Assembly: GCF_030272615.1 (NCBI RefSeq)
Contig: NC_081410.1
Location: 189,801,619-189,865,618 of the forward strand
Source of the DNA: Cryptomeria japonica
Taxonomy: Eukaryota > Streptophyta > Pinopsida > Cupressales > Cupressaceae
DNA: 64,000 nucleotides
Direction of reading: 5' to 3'
The notes under the pieces were generated by a model. It did no database searches, had not been told where the DNA came from, and saw nothing but the letters and a program-made list of their open reading frames with translations. Below are positions 27,400-39,160 of this stretch, piece after piece. A program made the position numbers and the translations under genes. Positions within the stretch are counted from its first letter, which is position 1, and the number at the start of each line of letters is the position of its first letter.

Positions 27400-27810
27400 T
27401 AATAATTCATTGTAATCAAATCTAGTGTATCATGCCCTATATAAGTGATCTTTAATATTTTGTAATTCCATTACATCTTTCCCTATATAAGTGATCTTCA
27501 GTATTTTGTATTTCCATTATATCTTGCCATAAGGTTGTGTGCCTTAGCTTGAAAGTCCAAATTAGGATCAATGAGATTCCTTGACCAAGAGCCTAAAACT
27601 TTGTAATCAGTTTACATCGAGTTGGATAGTTCTTGTCGTGTTTTTTGCCACATTGGGTTTTCCATGTAAAAAATCTTGGCATCCATGTGTGGTTGATCTT
27701 TTCATTTTTAGTTGTTTACTTTTGCACATGTGATAGTTGAAATTAATGGTTGAATTTTAATGTATGTTGATTCACCCCCCCTCTCAACATCCAAAACTAT
27801 TCAACAGAAA
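27400..27810 (+). repeat. Copia-like LTR 3' portion with duplicated TATA region
   Basis: Contains CACATTGGGTTTTCC, a GTAAAAAATCTTGG stretch and ends GATTCACCCCCCCTCTCAAC, a layout I associate with plant Copia LTR ends. A 46-bp tandem duplication (27435 and 27481) doubles CCCTATATAAGTGATCTT, a TATA-box-like site. No Copia coding domain is seen next to it. Confidence 0.45.
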
Positions 27811-28254
27811 GATTGTGTGTCGTGTGGTGAACAAAATCTTTCACCCACCATTTCTTATAAGAATTAAACAATCCAAATCAACAGTTTGAAATTATATTAT
27901 TTCTAGCATGATATTTTTATCTCTGAATTCTATTCTATTTTTGCAAATTTTTAATCCATTGAATTTTATTTAAGTATTTTTATTATTAATGATAGCCTAA
28001 CAAATCTTAGAGTCTGCAATTATTGAGATAGGCATCAAAACTCTAGGTATTTGTATCGTTCATGCATTTTGGATCAGCTAGTAAACCCTAATTACATCAC
28101 ATTGGTTTAAAAGAAAATTGTCTTGACTCCTGCTAGCCTAAGAATGCTTTGGGTTGATGCAACCTGAATAAAAGGGACCAAGGTGCCTTGGAGAGAGAGA
28201 AGAAGAAGATATAGACAACCTCACAACTGATTAGAGTGGGAATTAGATGCAAAG

Positions 28255-28858
28255 TTATGAAAAAGATGGTAGATCAGGATAAGGAAAGGAAGGACTTTAT
28301 ACAATTACAACAAATAGAAAAAAAACAAGAACAAATAGCCAAACATCAAGAGAAAACAACATAAATACTCCTTTAGATACTTCAAAACATAAATAATTTC
28401 AACAATTCTATCATGTTTGCACACAATAATGGAGCAAAAGGTAGTAACTTATATAAAAATAGATTTAAAAATCATAATAGGTTTCCTAGACCCACATAAC
28501 CCTCATTCTTGCCCAAAGTTGAGTTGACACAAGAAGAGGAAGAGATAAATCCTACAAAAAATGATTTTAATGCTTTCTTAGATGCCTATTCAAGATTTGA
28601 TTTGAATACTAGGCATCAAATTCCATTTATACAATTCAATAATACTAGAAGTGGAGCAAGAAGGGGACAACCTACGCAAAAATTCAACAAATATATACAA
28701 CACAAGGTCAGTAAATTGATTCTTCCAACTTTTGATGGCTTGAGAAAGGTGACCATAAAAGCTTGGGTTAAAAAATTAGACACATATTTGTCACTCAACC
28801 ATATTTCTCTCTTTATATGTTGCTCTTTTTATCTTGATGTTACATTGATATGATCATA
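28255..28858 (+). pseudogene. Truncated gypsy gag
   Basis: The best frame, 28509-28853, includes NTRSGARRGQPTQKFNKYIQ and LILPTFDGLRKVTIKAWVKK followed by LDTYLSLNH, the N-terminal edge of a Retrotrans_gag domain. After that motif the similarity stops and the sequence passes within about 70 bp to a PPT-like end and an LTR start, so most of the element interior is deleted. Upstream, 28255-28500 is Lys/Gln-rich with stops. Probably an internally deleted copy. Confidence 0.6.
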
Positions 28859-28926
28859 AGTCCCCAGGGGCTTGTTGAGAGTATGAGTGTAGGTTCATAC
28901 TCTTGCTAAATTGGGGATAAATATAG

Positions 28927-28994
28927 CATCATAAATTGTGTCCCTATACAATTTTGTGCTCACTTAGGCCTCAATTTAGGTATTCTGGCCTCCT
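28927..28994 (+). repeat. Start of an LTR interrupted by the DNA transposon
   Basis: CATCATAAATTGTGTCCCTA follows a purine-rich AAATTGGGGATAAATATAG. It resembles the starts TGTCATAAATTGCACC at 19009 and 12021. After 68 bp the LTR is broken by the transposon terminus at 28995. Its continuation is inferred at 51402. Confidence 0.6.
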
Positions 28995-29045
28995 GGGTAA
29001 GTGCACCAAGATGGTGTGCAAAAAGGGGGGTACAAGTGGACACTT
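28995..29045 (+). repeat. Left terminal inverted repeat of the DNA transposon
   Basis: GGGTAAGTGCACCAAGATGG, then TGTGCAAAAA and, after a 10-bp insertion relative to the right end, AGTGGACAC. Preceded by TCCT. The core CACC-AAGAT-GGTG is itself an imperfect palindrome. Confidence 0.85.
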
Positions 29046-29817
29046 TTTATTTGAAATCAAGTAAACCTGATCTTGGAGGAGAAATTGAGAGTCATCCACT
29101 CAAGATATGAAGATACTCAAAGATCCAAGATTGTAGTACTTTGAATCTAGTTTCCACCTTCGCGCATGAAAAACAGATCCTGATTTTTTCTGGAAAAAAC
29201 ATGAAATAGTGTTTGACATGCGCATAAAAAAGTCATAGTTAGATTTATTATTTTGAAAAATCCTTTGGTAGAAATATAGCTAAGAGTGAGCACTAGAAGT
29301 TGTGTATTTTTTTGTAATTTTTTGTTGAGTATTTCTTTTTATGATTTTTTGAATCGAGCACATCCTGAAAAATCAGGTACCTATTCGTGCGCGAAACATA
29401 AATTGCACCTAATTAATCGAAAATGCAATTTTTTTATTAAAATTATAAATAATCAAGTGTGCTACAATAATATATATATATTTCAAAATTTGGATAGGTA
29501 GATCAAAAGTTATTAAAAAAATGGTACACGTCTCTAAGAACTATGGAGACACTAGTAAAATAAATTCAAGAATAATATGTTATTGTTGTTCAAATTTTAA
29601 AAAAATATTATATGGTTAGAAATCCCATAAGATGGGTGAAAATATGGTGGCAATTTTAGAAATACACAGTTGATGAAGTGTAAACCCGATGATGAAAAAG
29701 TCGAGAAACCAAGTTGATAAAACAAAACACGTCAAAAAGGAGGGAAATGGAGGCAAATCAAACTTCCAATCTGCAACTTTGTCATCCAAGCCTATTCACA
29801 AGCCTAAATAAACTAAA

Positions 29818-29941
29818 GCGTGTATGAGTTATTTTGAATATAAAGCACGTACGGGGTTTTAAAAGGCAAAACCATGCACTGAGTTTTAATAAACAAAACC
29901 GTGTATGAGGTTTTAAGAAGACAAACCATGTACGGGTTATG
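29818..29941 (+). repeat. Left subterminal array, 27-bp period, five units
   Basis: Units start at 29818, 29845, 29872, 29899 and 29926, exactly 27 bp apart. Each has an R-C-R-Y-G-Y-A-Y-GRGG-like core followed by GTTTTAA and an AAACAAAA-type linker (for example CCGTGTATGAGGTTTTAA). Regular spacing of a GC-containing core in AT-rich DNA near a transposon end suggests transposase-binding sites; that role is inferred. Confidence 0.85.
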
Positions 29942-30088
29942 TCCACATAAAGACAGCCTAACACAAAAAAAATACATATGTATGTTTAAAATGTGTTTGT
30001 GTATGCATACATATATGTATATGTATAATATGTATATATGTATATATAATATGTACATATATGTATATATAATATGTATGTATATGTA

Positions 30089-31039
30089 TAAAGAGGGGAA
30101 AATGAGTGATGTAAGATTGATGGTTAGTATTCAAATAACACATTCAAACATATGATAATCCACTTATACCTTGCTATCTTGCCTTCTCCTTCAAATTAGA
30201 CCTTCGGTGAAGTGAAGAATGCACCCCTTCCTCACTTGATCTGATTGGTCCTTGATGGGGATGTGGATTGCTCTCCTTTGCTCAACAAGAGGGATTGGAT
30301 TTGATAGGATTTGGATGGATTTGGATTGGAAGATTGAAGGATCATGAGGACATGATAAAGGTATGATAGGAAGAAGATAGAAGAGAAATGGGCAGCATGA
30401 GAATGCTATGAGAAGTGAATCCTTTTGTGAGGAAATGATCCTCCAATTTATAGATTGGAGGAGGCCAATGGAGGGCCAAGATTGATTTGCTTATGGAGGG
30501 TTGAGATTGATTTGAAATGGAAGGCATGGATCAAGGGTGCCTTGGGAAAATAAACAGGAATATAAAATTCCTTAAGAAGAGGGGGGAAAAGAAATTTGAA
30601 TTTCAAAATGAGGAATTAAAAATTCCAAAATAAAGGATGCATGGAGGGATTCAAAGAAATTTGAATTTCTTTGAGAGGCTCAATGTTGATGTGACATGAG
30701 TGGAAATTTAAAATTGGAGAATAATGATAAGCATGATTATGAGATATTCTAGAAGGATTAATTAGGTTGAGCGGGATTAGGAAAAAGTGATTTGTAGGAA
30801 TCACATGAATAGGTTAATTAATTAAAATTAATTAACTGAGTGGGTTTAGAGGAAATAATTATTGGAGGGACATTAGAAGAATAGGGGAATAATTTATTTA
30901 TTTGATAAATTAATTAATAGTGACAAGATTAATTAAATTGGATTTAATTAACACTGAGAGGAAAAAGGATAACAAAATTAAATCAATTAATTGTGTCGAC
31001 AAGCTTAAATTAATTAAATATTAATTTTAGGTGTCTACA
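30089..31039 (-). repeat. 3' LTR of the minus-strand element
   Basis: Ends on the + strand with TGTCTACA (minus-strand start TGTAGACA). Matches 38142-39092 throughout, including GAGGGATTGGATTTGATAGG and TTAATTAATTAAAATTAATT. The low-coordinate terminus reads TA where the other copy has TG. Confidence 0.92.
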
Positions 31040-31053
31040 TTTTGCCCCTCTTT
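31040..31053 (-). other. Polypurine tract
   Basis: The minus strand reads AAAGAGGGGCAAAA immediately before the LTR start TGTAGACACC. This is the canonical position for plus-strand DNA priming in LTR retrotransposons. Confidence 0.82.
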
Positions 31054-31729
31054 GATAAAGTGTCATGAAGTGATGTTATATCAAAGAATAAAACATAGTG
31101 GATGAAAAGGATAAGGACTAGTAGCATGATGCCCCAGTCATAAGATGAGGAAGAATGATGAGGAGGAAGGATGATGAGGAAGTAGTTGTATGCCCCATCG
31201 AGAGGACACACGGGTTTGAAGAACACGGGTGTGCTCTCGAAATGGAATAGAATACTAGGTGATGAAAGAATGAATATGATGAAAGAGGGAACGAGGATGG
31301 ATTGGAGTCTTGTGAATGAAATGAGATAAAGAAATGATTAATGGATTAAATTTCTTGTTGAGAAAATATAGAGAGCAAACCTAGGTTTGATATTGCCATG
31401 GATAATCTACACCACTGATTATAGGAACCAGGATGATATGAAGATCCGAGATGTGAACTGACTCTCAGTCAAACAGGTATGCCTTGCACACAACCATGCA
31501 ACTATTGATAAACACTAATGTAGGGTTGTCGGTTCGTACAAGAGAGACCCTCAAACATACCATGCCATGAAAACTATGCCCCATTATACACTAGCCAAGA
31601 CATACCAAGATATAGGATGATCAAGGTAGTCCTGAACAAGTATAGTCCCGGGACACAAGATGAAAATTAAAGCGAAAATCTCAAGCAAGAAAACAACATG
31701 CACACGACCAACTGACATCTCTTGCCAAG

Positions 31730-31850
31730 AGTAGGACATGGATTTGGATAAATTGTCGTACATGGGAAGGATTCATCTCGATGGGCAGGTGATGGATTTG
31801 GGTGAACTGCCAGACATGGGAATGATTCATCCTGATGGGCAGGGTGTGGA
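31730..31850. repeat. Diverged tandem repeat of about 63 bp, two copies
   Basis: CATGGATTTGGATAAATTGT near 31738 and GATGGATTTGGGTGAACTGC near 31792, each followed by ACATGGGAA.GATTCATC and GATGGGCAG. Noncoding interior of the minus-strand element. Confidence 0.6.
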
Positions 31851-32590
31851 TAGATTGATGGATGACAAAAGACAATTTGGATGTGCAAGGTCTGCAGATG
31901 AGAGGATTGTTGCTTCGATTTGTTTAGCACAAGTGCTTGGATTAGGCACAAGTTAATGTAAGCTCAGGTAGATGGGAAAAGTTCAGTTTGATGGATTGGA
32001 TAGGACGAATGAAGGATAAATGATTATATATGATGAAAAAAGGGGATGGATGATTGAGTAGGATTGGATTGGGAATGGGATTAATGATTGAATTGGAAAA
32101 GATGGAGAACATGATTGGATGAGATAGGATTGGATTATAATTTGGATAGGATGGGGTGGATTGGTGAATATGATTTGATTGAATGGAACCAATGACAAGG
32201 GAGAACCAAGGATTGGTAAAAGGATGGATGGATGGATGGAGGGAGACATTGTTTGGATAGGAGAAAGATGGATCAAGTGGATGGATATGGATAGGATATG
32301 GAGGAATAAAGGATGAAGGGTAGGATGATGGAGACCCAAGGACTATGTTGCAAAGGAGGAAAATGCCCCACTAAGGGTAGTGGAAAGAAGGATAGGAAAG
32401 ATGGTGGATAATAATGTGTGAGGTGGAAAGATAATGTGTAATGGATATGGATGGTAGAGGATTAAAGGCTTGTGTTTTCCAAAGCATGCGTACATATACA
32501 TTATTTTTCCTCTATATGATCAAGACCAAAGATAAGAATTGAGGATTCATTTTGATAGGATGAGGGATATGAGATGGAGGATATGGATAG

Positions 32591-33662
32591 TGTAGCGTCC
32601 TAAAATTGCAACACTTGTAATTTCGACTGCATTTGGGTCTTCACGATGGCGATGCAATGTTAAACCTGAATGGAGACCCCGAAACCTACTTGTGACACCA
32701 AAAACTGCATTTTTCTGCACCTTGGCATGATCCCTCCTTGCACCCTGCTGTCCCGGGAGGTGGGACCATGGCGCCCAGCGCCCTGGTCCCTAGCCCTATT
32801 TTGGGCCCGGTCTCCTTTTGGGCATCAGGTCTTGAAGTTTGCAAATTGGAAAATAATGTTTCTGGTCGGCCTAAGGTCGGGAAAATCAGTCTCTCAACCC
32901 TAATTGACAAGTATATAAACTACTTTTCCTCTCCTAGAAAGGGAGAGAAAAAGAGGAAGGAAAAAAGCCAGAGCAAGACGCGGAAGCGATATTCGAACAT
33001 TCAAACATTCAAGCATTCAAGTATTCCTTCAAGAAATTGAGCATTCTAAGTCTCCATTCAAGGCTAGGTGTTGCATTCAAGACAAGGATTCAACCATTGA
33101 AGAGGAGACCACTTACAACATACAAAATACAACATTCATTACACCTTCGCATGTAAGAATACAAACATTCTTACAACAAGGTTGCAGGTACGCGGCTGTA
33201 ATTGAAGATCTGGAATCCTTGTGCAGAGACGAACAGATCCACCTTCGTTTCGCGGATTTTTTGGAGGACCGTGTGCACTCCGGGCGCCATCGTCCCGTCA
33301 ACTTTCGCTCAAATTTTCAGAACAACACCGTCTCGACATTTTACTGCTAATTCCAGGTCCGCAGCTTCATCCCGTATCCCTATTTCTGTTTATAAGTGAA
33401 TCCTTCTTGCTTCTACATACATTCCTAGTTCAATCATTCTATCTATATTCTTTACAAAAGAGGGTATCCTTGATGTCTTAACCCTTGAAACTCATTTAGA
33501 ATCCAATTCTGCATTGTGTGGGATTGGATCTTGTGGGTTTCAGCCCCTCTTTTGAATGTAAAGTCTCTCCTAAGTGAAAACCATCAACCCTAGTGACCTC
33601 CCTTCTCTCTCCTTGGAGTTGGGGAGGGGAGAACAACTAGGGTTCGATTTTTCCGCTTTACA
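32591..33662 (+). mobile_element. Solo LTR with perfect 5-bp TSD
   Basis: Starts TGTAGCGTCCTAAAATTG, ends TTTTTCCGCTTTACA, 1072 bp. It is flanked by GATAG at 32586-32590 and 33663-33667. Orientation is opposite to the host element. Its GC content exceeds the surroundings (for example GGCGCCCAGCGCC). No internal region remains, so it arose by LTR-LTR recombination after insertion. Confidence 0.92.
32911..32920 (+). promoter_or_regulatory. TATA box of the solo LTR
   Basis: GTATATAAAC in the middle of the LTR, followed by a pyrimidine-rich ACTTTTCCTCTCC suitable for a start site. Typical U3/R placement. Confidence 0.6.
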
Positions 33663-34145
33663 GATAGGATAATCAAGATAAAAGATAGGAAAGGAGAATG
33701 GACTTAGATAAGATGCAAATGGATGGGAAGATTGCATGGATGAATCTTGCCCCCAAGTGTAGAGTGCAAGAGGATGAGGAAATTACACATGACGCTTGTT
33801 TGCCAAGTTTTCATCATGGTACTTACCCAAGGTGCCACAAGAAGTGGTTTTCACTATTGGATGAAATGATTTTTCTTTACTTTTTCAAATTTATTTATTT
33901 ATTTATTTTTTGTATCTTTCTTGCTTTTTTTTTTTTTTTTTGGAATTTTTGGAATAGTTTGGATGGATAAGGATGAGTGGATAGTGGATACATGAAGGAG
34001 GAAGGGAGGACTCGAGCATCTAGCTCCATGGATGGTATCCCTTAGTATTGATTTGAACTGGAGGTATGACCATAGATGTTGGTAACAATACTTGGGGAGA
34101 TGAAATGGATAGGGGATGGAAGATGAGAATTTGCAGAGGATTGGA

Positions 34146-36014
34146 TTAACAAAATGGGATTGTGAAAAATGGATGATGGATAAAGGATGGGGTTTTGAAA
34201 AATTTGTGGAAGATCAACATTGGCACACACCTCGAAGGGTGTTGGAGTAGTGGAGGAGAGGATTTTGGATTATATGGAGGATAAAGTATGGATTTTAGGA
34301 AATGAGGACCCAAAATAGAAGAAGGGGATGATGGGGTTGGGATGGTGGATTTTGGGATATAAGGACCCAAAATGGATTTTGAAGATGGAGGAGTGTTAGA
34401 TGGAGGATTGGAGGACTTATGAATGGATTGAGCTTTTGGATTAGCAAGTTTGGATGCCAAATTTGATTTTACTTTGAGATGCATTTCTTCTTTGAGTAAT
34501 TTGTGAATCCACATAGTTTTTGATTTTTTCTTTTGAGGCCTTTGTGGCCTTTCTGATTTTTCTTTCTTTCGGATCATATTTTTCTTTTGAGCATGTCGTT
34601 TTGAGGGGACATGTTGATCCTTTGATTTTTGTGGATTTTGAGCTTATACTTTTTAGATTGGGCATTCAAATTGCTTCCAATAGCAATGGGATGGGTGCAT
34701 GGGGATGAAGGGTTGATGGATTTTATGGATGGTGGGATGATGAAAGGAGAGTGTTGGGTGGCATTCAATGATGTGTGCCTTTGTTGATCTTTCTTAGGGA
34801 TTATTTGAGGTGATGGAGTGGTGGATGGAGGGATGTAAGGACCCAAAATGGATGGAAGGAATGGAGGATTTAGCTTTGGAATATAGGGTCCCAAAATGGA
34901 TGTGGATGATGGGGGATGATGAGATTTTGATTTGCATGAAGGACTTATGGATTAGGAGGAATAGAGGATGTACCAACATCTTGAGCATTAGCTTGAGGAC
35001 CCTTATTATTTCGGAAACAAGATGCGAGTCCATTTTGAGGGGGATGAGATGTGGAAGGAAGATTAGGATCTTTAGATGGATTGGGATCCTGACATGGAGA
35101 TGAAGGGATACTTTGATATTGATTAGGGAGGGTACCATGAGATGGAGTGGGAGGGGTGATTGGATCATGAGATGGAAGAGGATCATGTGATGGAGGGAGA
35201 GGGTTTGATAGATGAATCATATGATCATGAGAGGAAATTGAGGGAATGATATCATTAGATGGAGTGGAGGGAGATGCATCATGAGATGGAGAGGATTATA
35301 TGCTAGCATGCTTTGGAATAGTCTTTTGACATGTTTGGAGTTGTGGGGATTGTGTGATGGAGGAGGATATGGAAGCTTTGATGTGAGTAGATGGAGGAAT
35401 GGGGGTATCATGAAGTGTAAAGGATTGGGATTTGTTTTGAGGTGGAGGTGATGAAGGACTTGAGGAGATTTGGCAACTTTGTTTTGAGGTGGGGATTTTG
35501 TCTCCTTTGCTAGCATGCCTTGGATAAGATTATGGATGATGGACTTGGAGGATGTGGATAATACATATTTTGGAGGATCTGGATTAGATGGAGGATGGGG
35601 ATTAGATGGGGGATGAGGATTGGATGGAGGATTAGGATAATGGATTGGGGAATTAGGATTAATGCTTGGAGAACTATGGAGTAAAGGATTTGGATGAGGA
35701 GAAGAGGTAATGAATGTGTTGTAACAGAATGGGAATTGGGATATAGATGGGAGGAGAGATGAAGGTATATAAGTGGATGAGGGATAATATGGAGATACAG
35801 ATGGGGAATAAGATGGATTTCCCTTGTCAAAGATAGAGGAAGGATAAGAGGTATGATATAGATTGAGATTAGGTGCAATGTGTTGAGGTGGGATGGATGA
35901 AGGTATGATAGGTCGATGGGAGGTTATGGGATTGACTTGGTAGGAAAGTTGAGGTGGTTTGTGAACTTCCATGAGTATATGCTCATACCAAGCTTTGAAA
36001 TTTTGGGTAGCCAT
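34146..36014 (-). pseudogene. Proline/serine-rich ORF remnants of the minus-strand element
   Basis: The longest open frame, 35217-36014 (265 codons), begins ATG with MATQNFKAWYEHILMEVHKP and turns Pro/Ser/Asn-rich, with (PPSNPH)n repeats near the middle. Downstream frames (34574-34894, 34146-34577) repeat a motif like SILGPYIPKS several times and contain a Lys-rich stretch KEKYDPKERKIRKATKASKE. These pieces are probably one former protein split by frameshifts. It sits where gag normally starts, after a 2.1-kb leader. I recognise no known domain. Confidence 0.5.
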
Positions 36015-38120
36015 GTTGAGAATGAAGGATTAGATTGGAATTGGATGAATATGCTTTGGAGGAGAAAGATGATGAAGATGATGTTAAAGATGAGGATTAG
36101 GACTTGGCTTTGAATGATGATGGATTGGATTTGATTTAGATTGGACTTGATTTGATTGGATTGGTCCTTGGATTAAGACCTGATTTGATTTGATTTGTCC
36201 TTGGATTAGGACTTGATTGGATTGGATTGGATTGGATTGGATTGGATTAGATGATTGATTGATGAGGGATTGGATAACCGGATTAGAGAGATGGATTGAT
36301 TTGATTGACTGGAATTTTGGATATTTGATTGGATTAGAGGGAGAATGACTATGGAAGAATGGATAGATAATAGGAAGAATAAAAGGGGAGGCTACCCAAA
36401 GTCGGATGAATGATTTGGACCAAAAAATTGGTTGAGGGAGGATGATTGTTTGAATGTATGAAAGTGGATTGGGGATTGGAGAATTACTTGGATGAATAGA
36501 AATGGATTAAAAATTTGATGATGACAAGATGCAATTTGTAAAGAGGGAGGATTGATTGGTTGGCAGAATGATGGACTTGGCAAGAGATATCAAGCAATGA
36601 ATACACGTTGGCCACTGACGCACATGGAGAATCCAAACACATCATGCTATCCTACGAAGTTGGATGAGGAGGAAAACCTTTGCTTGCTTACTCAAGTACA
36701 CACCCAATAGATAATCAGAATACGACCGCTAGGTCTCATGCAATGGATTCCCAACGTCGTATTAGCCAACTCCAAATGCTAATGGGGGCATGATATGGCA
36801 AGTCTCTTGGGGGAGTTACTATATCTCTTGCACAAAGATTATCCACCTTTCGGAGGTGAACCAGGTGGTTTCTATTCTTAGGGTTTTTAGTATGGATTTT
36901 CATTCGAAGACTACTCCTTGTAGTCACACAAGCATAATTGAGACCTATAGCCCTACAAAGTACTAAGCAAGATGTAGTCACGCAAGCGTGATTGAGACCT
37001 CAAGGGGCCCTACAAAGTGCTCAATATGAGAGTGAACTCTCAAATAGCTCCATCCTTTGAAACTTCCATCTCAAGAGGCCTATTTATTATAGTGAGTCCA
37101 AATGTCCAGGTCCGGTTGTACTCACTTGGGTTGTTCCCCTCTCACCAATTCCTAAGCAAATTGGGAGGGCAGGCCCGCTAAGAGAAAGCACACAACAAGC
37201 TAGGAAAGTGCCAAAGGTCTGGATTTCTGATTGTCTAGATAGACAAGAGCATACTCTCCTACTTTCACACTTTTCTCAAACACTAAAGCAAGAGTTCTTT
37301 TGCCCCTAATTAGATCTAGGTGCCTAGAATAAAAAGATTAAGAAAAACACAATGTTTGGTTGGGTTTCCTTAGGCAACCTGCATAAAATTAGATTAGTAG
37401 TTTTTTATCATGTCTTTAACCGCTCGGGTAGGACCTGTAAAATGCAAAAATCTGATTAATACATAAAATCATGCAAAAATAATGCTCACATTGTTCTGTA
37501 GATACTCGCATTGAAGCGCCTGCACATGCGTTGCTGGGGGTTTGAAAAGAGAAAAATGAAAAATACAGAGAAGTATTAAATTCGAAAAATGCAGAATATA
37601 CCTGAGGTAGACGTGGTATTCTGATGGCGGTCGTGCTGAGGTGCGTGCACTCGCACTAATCTAAGTTAGCACAACCAAAAATTTGAAAATTTGAAAATTC
37701 AAAAAATGGGCGGGATTCTGCCAGAGCGCTCGCGCTAAAGCGAAAATTCCGAAATAAAAAAGATAGCTAAATAAAAAACTAACTATTTTTATTCTTTATT
37801 TTTTAAGTTTTTCCACTTTTTAGTGTGTTTTTAAGTACTAATTTTGGAATAAAGACAAAAGGTGGAAGAATAGAAGAGAGGATGTTGTATGCGAACGTGT
37901 TGTTCCCGCAATGCTCGCGCTGATCTACAGACCTGCAAAAGGGTGGGTTAAAATTTTCAAACTCCAATCCCACGTGCTAAAGCGTGTGCACACACACCAA
38001 AGTAGGTGACGCTCGCGCTGATCCCGTGGTGGTTGCGCTAGTTTGCAGTCGCTCGTGCTCGTGTTGTTCCAACACCTATGAGCAAAAACTCCAAAAAAAG
38101 ATTAAATTATAGGGACGTGG
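36015..38120 (-). other. Long leader of the minus-strand element
   Basis: About 2.1 kb between the PBS and the first ORF on the minus strand. 36118-36330 is a low-complexity GATTG/GGATT tract. 37620-38070 is studded with short GC-rich words such as GCTCGCGCT (near 37725, 37914, 38008) in otherwise AT-rich DNA. No coding support. Confidence 0.6.
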
Positions 38121-38138
38121 GTTCCACCGGGCATGCCA
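38121..38138 (-). other. Primer-binding site of the minus-strand element
   Basis: The minus strand reads TGGCATGCCCGGTGGAAC, three bases from the LTR end. The element at 56.2 kb has TGGCATGCCCGGTGGGAC at the same offset. The tRNA is not identified. Confidence 0.75.
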
Positions 38139-38141
38139 GAA

Positions 38142-39092
38142 TGAAGAGGGGAAAATGAGCGATGTAAGATTGATGGTTAGTATTCAAATAACACATTCAA
38201 ACATATAATAAACCACTTATACCTTACTATCTTTCCTTCTCCTTCGGATTAGACCTTCGGTGAAGTGAAGAATGTGCCCCTTCCTCACTATATCGGATTG
38301 GTCCTTGATGGGGATGTGGATCGCTCTCCTTTTCTCAACAAGAGGGATTGGATTTGATAGGATTTGGATGGATTTGGATTAGAATATTGAAGGATCACGA
38401 GGACATGATAAGGGTTTGGTAGGAAGAAGATAGAAGAGAAATGGGCAGCATGAGAATGCTATGAGAAGTGGATCCTTTTGTGAGGAAATGATCCTCCAAT
38501 TTATAGATTGGAGGAGGCCAATGAAGGGCCAAGATTGATTTGCTTATGGAGGGTTGAGATTGATTTGAAATGGAAGGCATGGATCAAGGGTGCCTTGGGA
38601 AAATAAACAGGAATATAAAATTCCTTGAGAAGAGGGAGGAAAATAAATTTGAATTTCAAAATGAGGAATTAAAAATTCCAAAATAAAGGATGCATGGAGG
38701 GATTCAAAGAAATTTGAATTTCTTTGAGAAGCTCAATGTTAATGTGACATGAGTGGGAATTTAAAATTGGAGAATAATGATAAACATGATTATGCGAGAT
38801 TCTAGAAGGATTAATTAGGTTGAGTGGGATTAGGAAAAAGTGATTTGTAGGAATCATATGAATAGGTTAATTAATTAAAATTAATTAACTGAGTGGGTTT
38901 AGAGGAAATAATTATTGGAGGGACATTAGAAGAATAGGGGAATAATTAATTTATTTGATAAATTAATTAATAGCGACATGATTAATTAAATTGGATTTAA
39001 TTAACACTAAGAGGAATAAGGATAATAAAATAAAATAAATTAATTATGTTGACAAGCTTAAATTAATTAAATATCAATTTTAGTTGTCTACA
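38142..39092 (-). repeat. 5' LTR of the minus-strand element
   Basis: 951 bp, ending TGTCTACA on the + strand and followed by the TSD ATGTA. Differences from the other LTR are mostly single-base transitions. Confidence 0.92.
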
Positions 39093-39160
39093 ATGTATAT
39101 AAAATATATGCATATATATTGTCTTTTGAAATCTTATTACATTGTATTCCTACCCTCTCT

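Larger units (their letters stand above)
30089..39092 (-). mobile_element. 9.0-kb minus-strand non-autonomous LTR retrotransposon
   Basis: Two 951-bp LTRs (30089-31039, 38142-39092) in direct orientation, perfectly flanked by ATGTA (30084-30088, 39093-39097). On the minus strand the LTR starts TGTAGACA, the PPT AAAGAGGGGCAAAA abuts the 3' LTR, and the PBS TGGCATGCCCGGTGGAAC lies 3 bp inside the 5' LTR. The interior has a proline-rich ORF but no gag, protease, RT or integrase that I can recognise. A solo LTR is inserted at 32591. LTRs look about 95% alike by eye, so the insertion is moderately young. Confidence 0.93.

Noticed and set aside
29813-30155. ORFs with Tyr/Ile/Met repeats on both strands
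   Set aside because: Derived from the TATATG/GTATAT dinucleotide-like tract that became the target of the 9-kb element.
32670-33040. ORFs on both strands in the solo LTR
   Set aside because: The region is fully explained as an LTR (TG..CA ends, TSD GATAG, TATA box); ORFs reflect its GC-rich stretch.
34810-36113. Plus-strand Met/Trp/Arg-rich ORFs opposite the proline-rich frame
   Set aside because: GGATGG-rich low-complexity shadows of the minus-strand reading.
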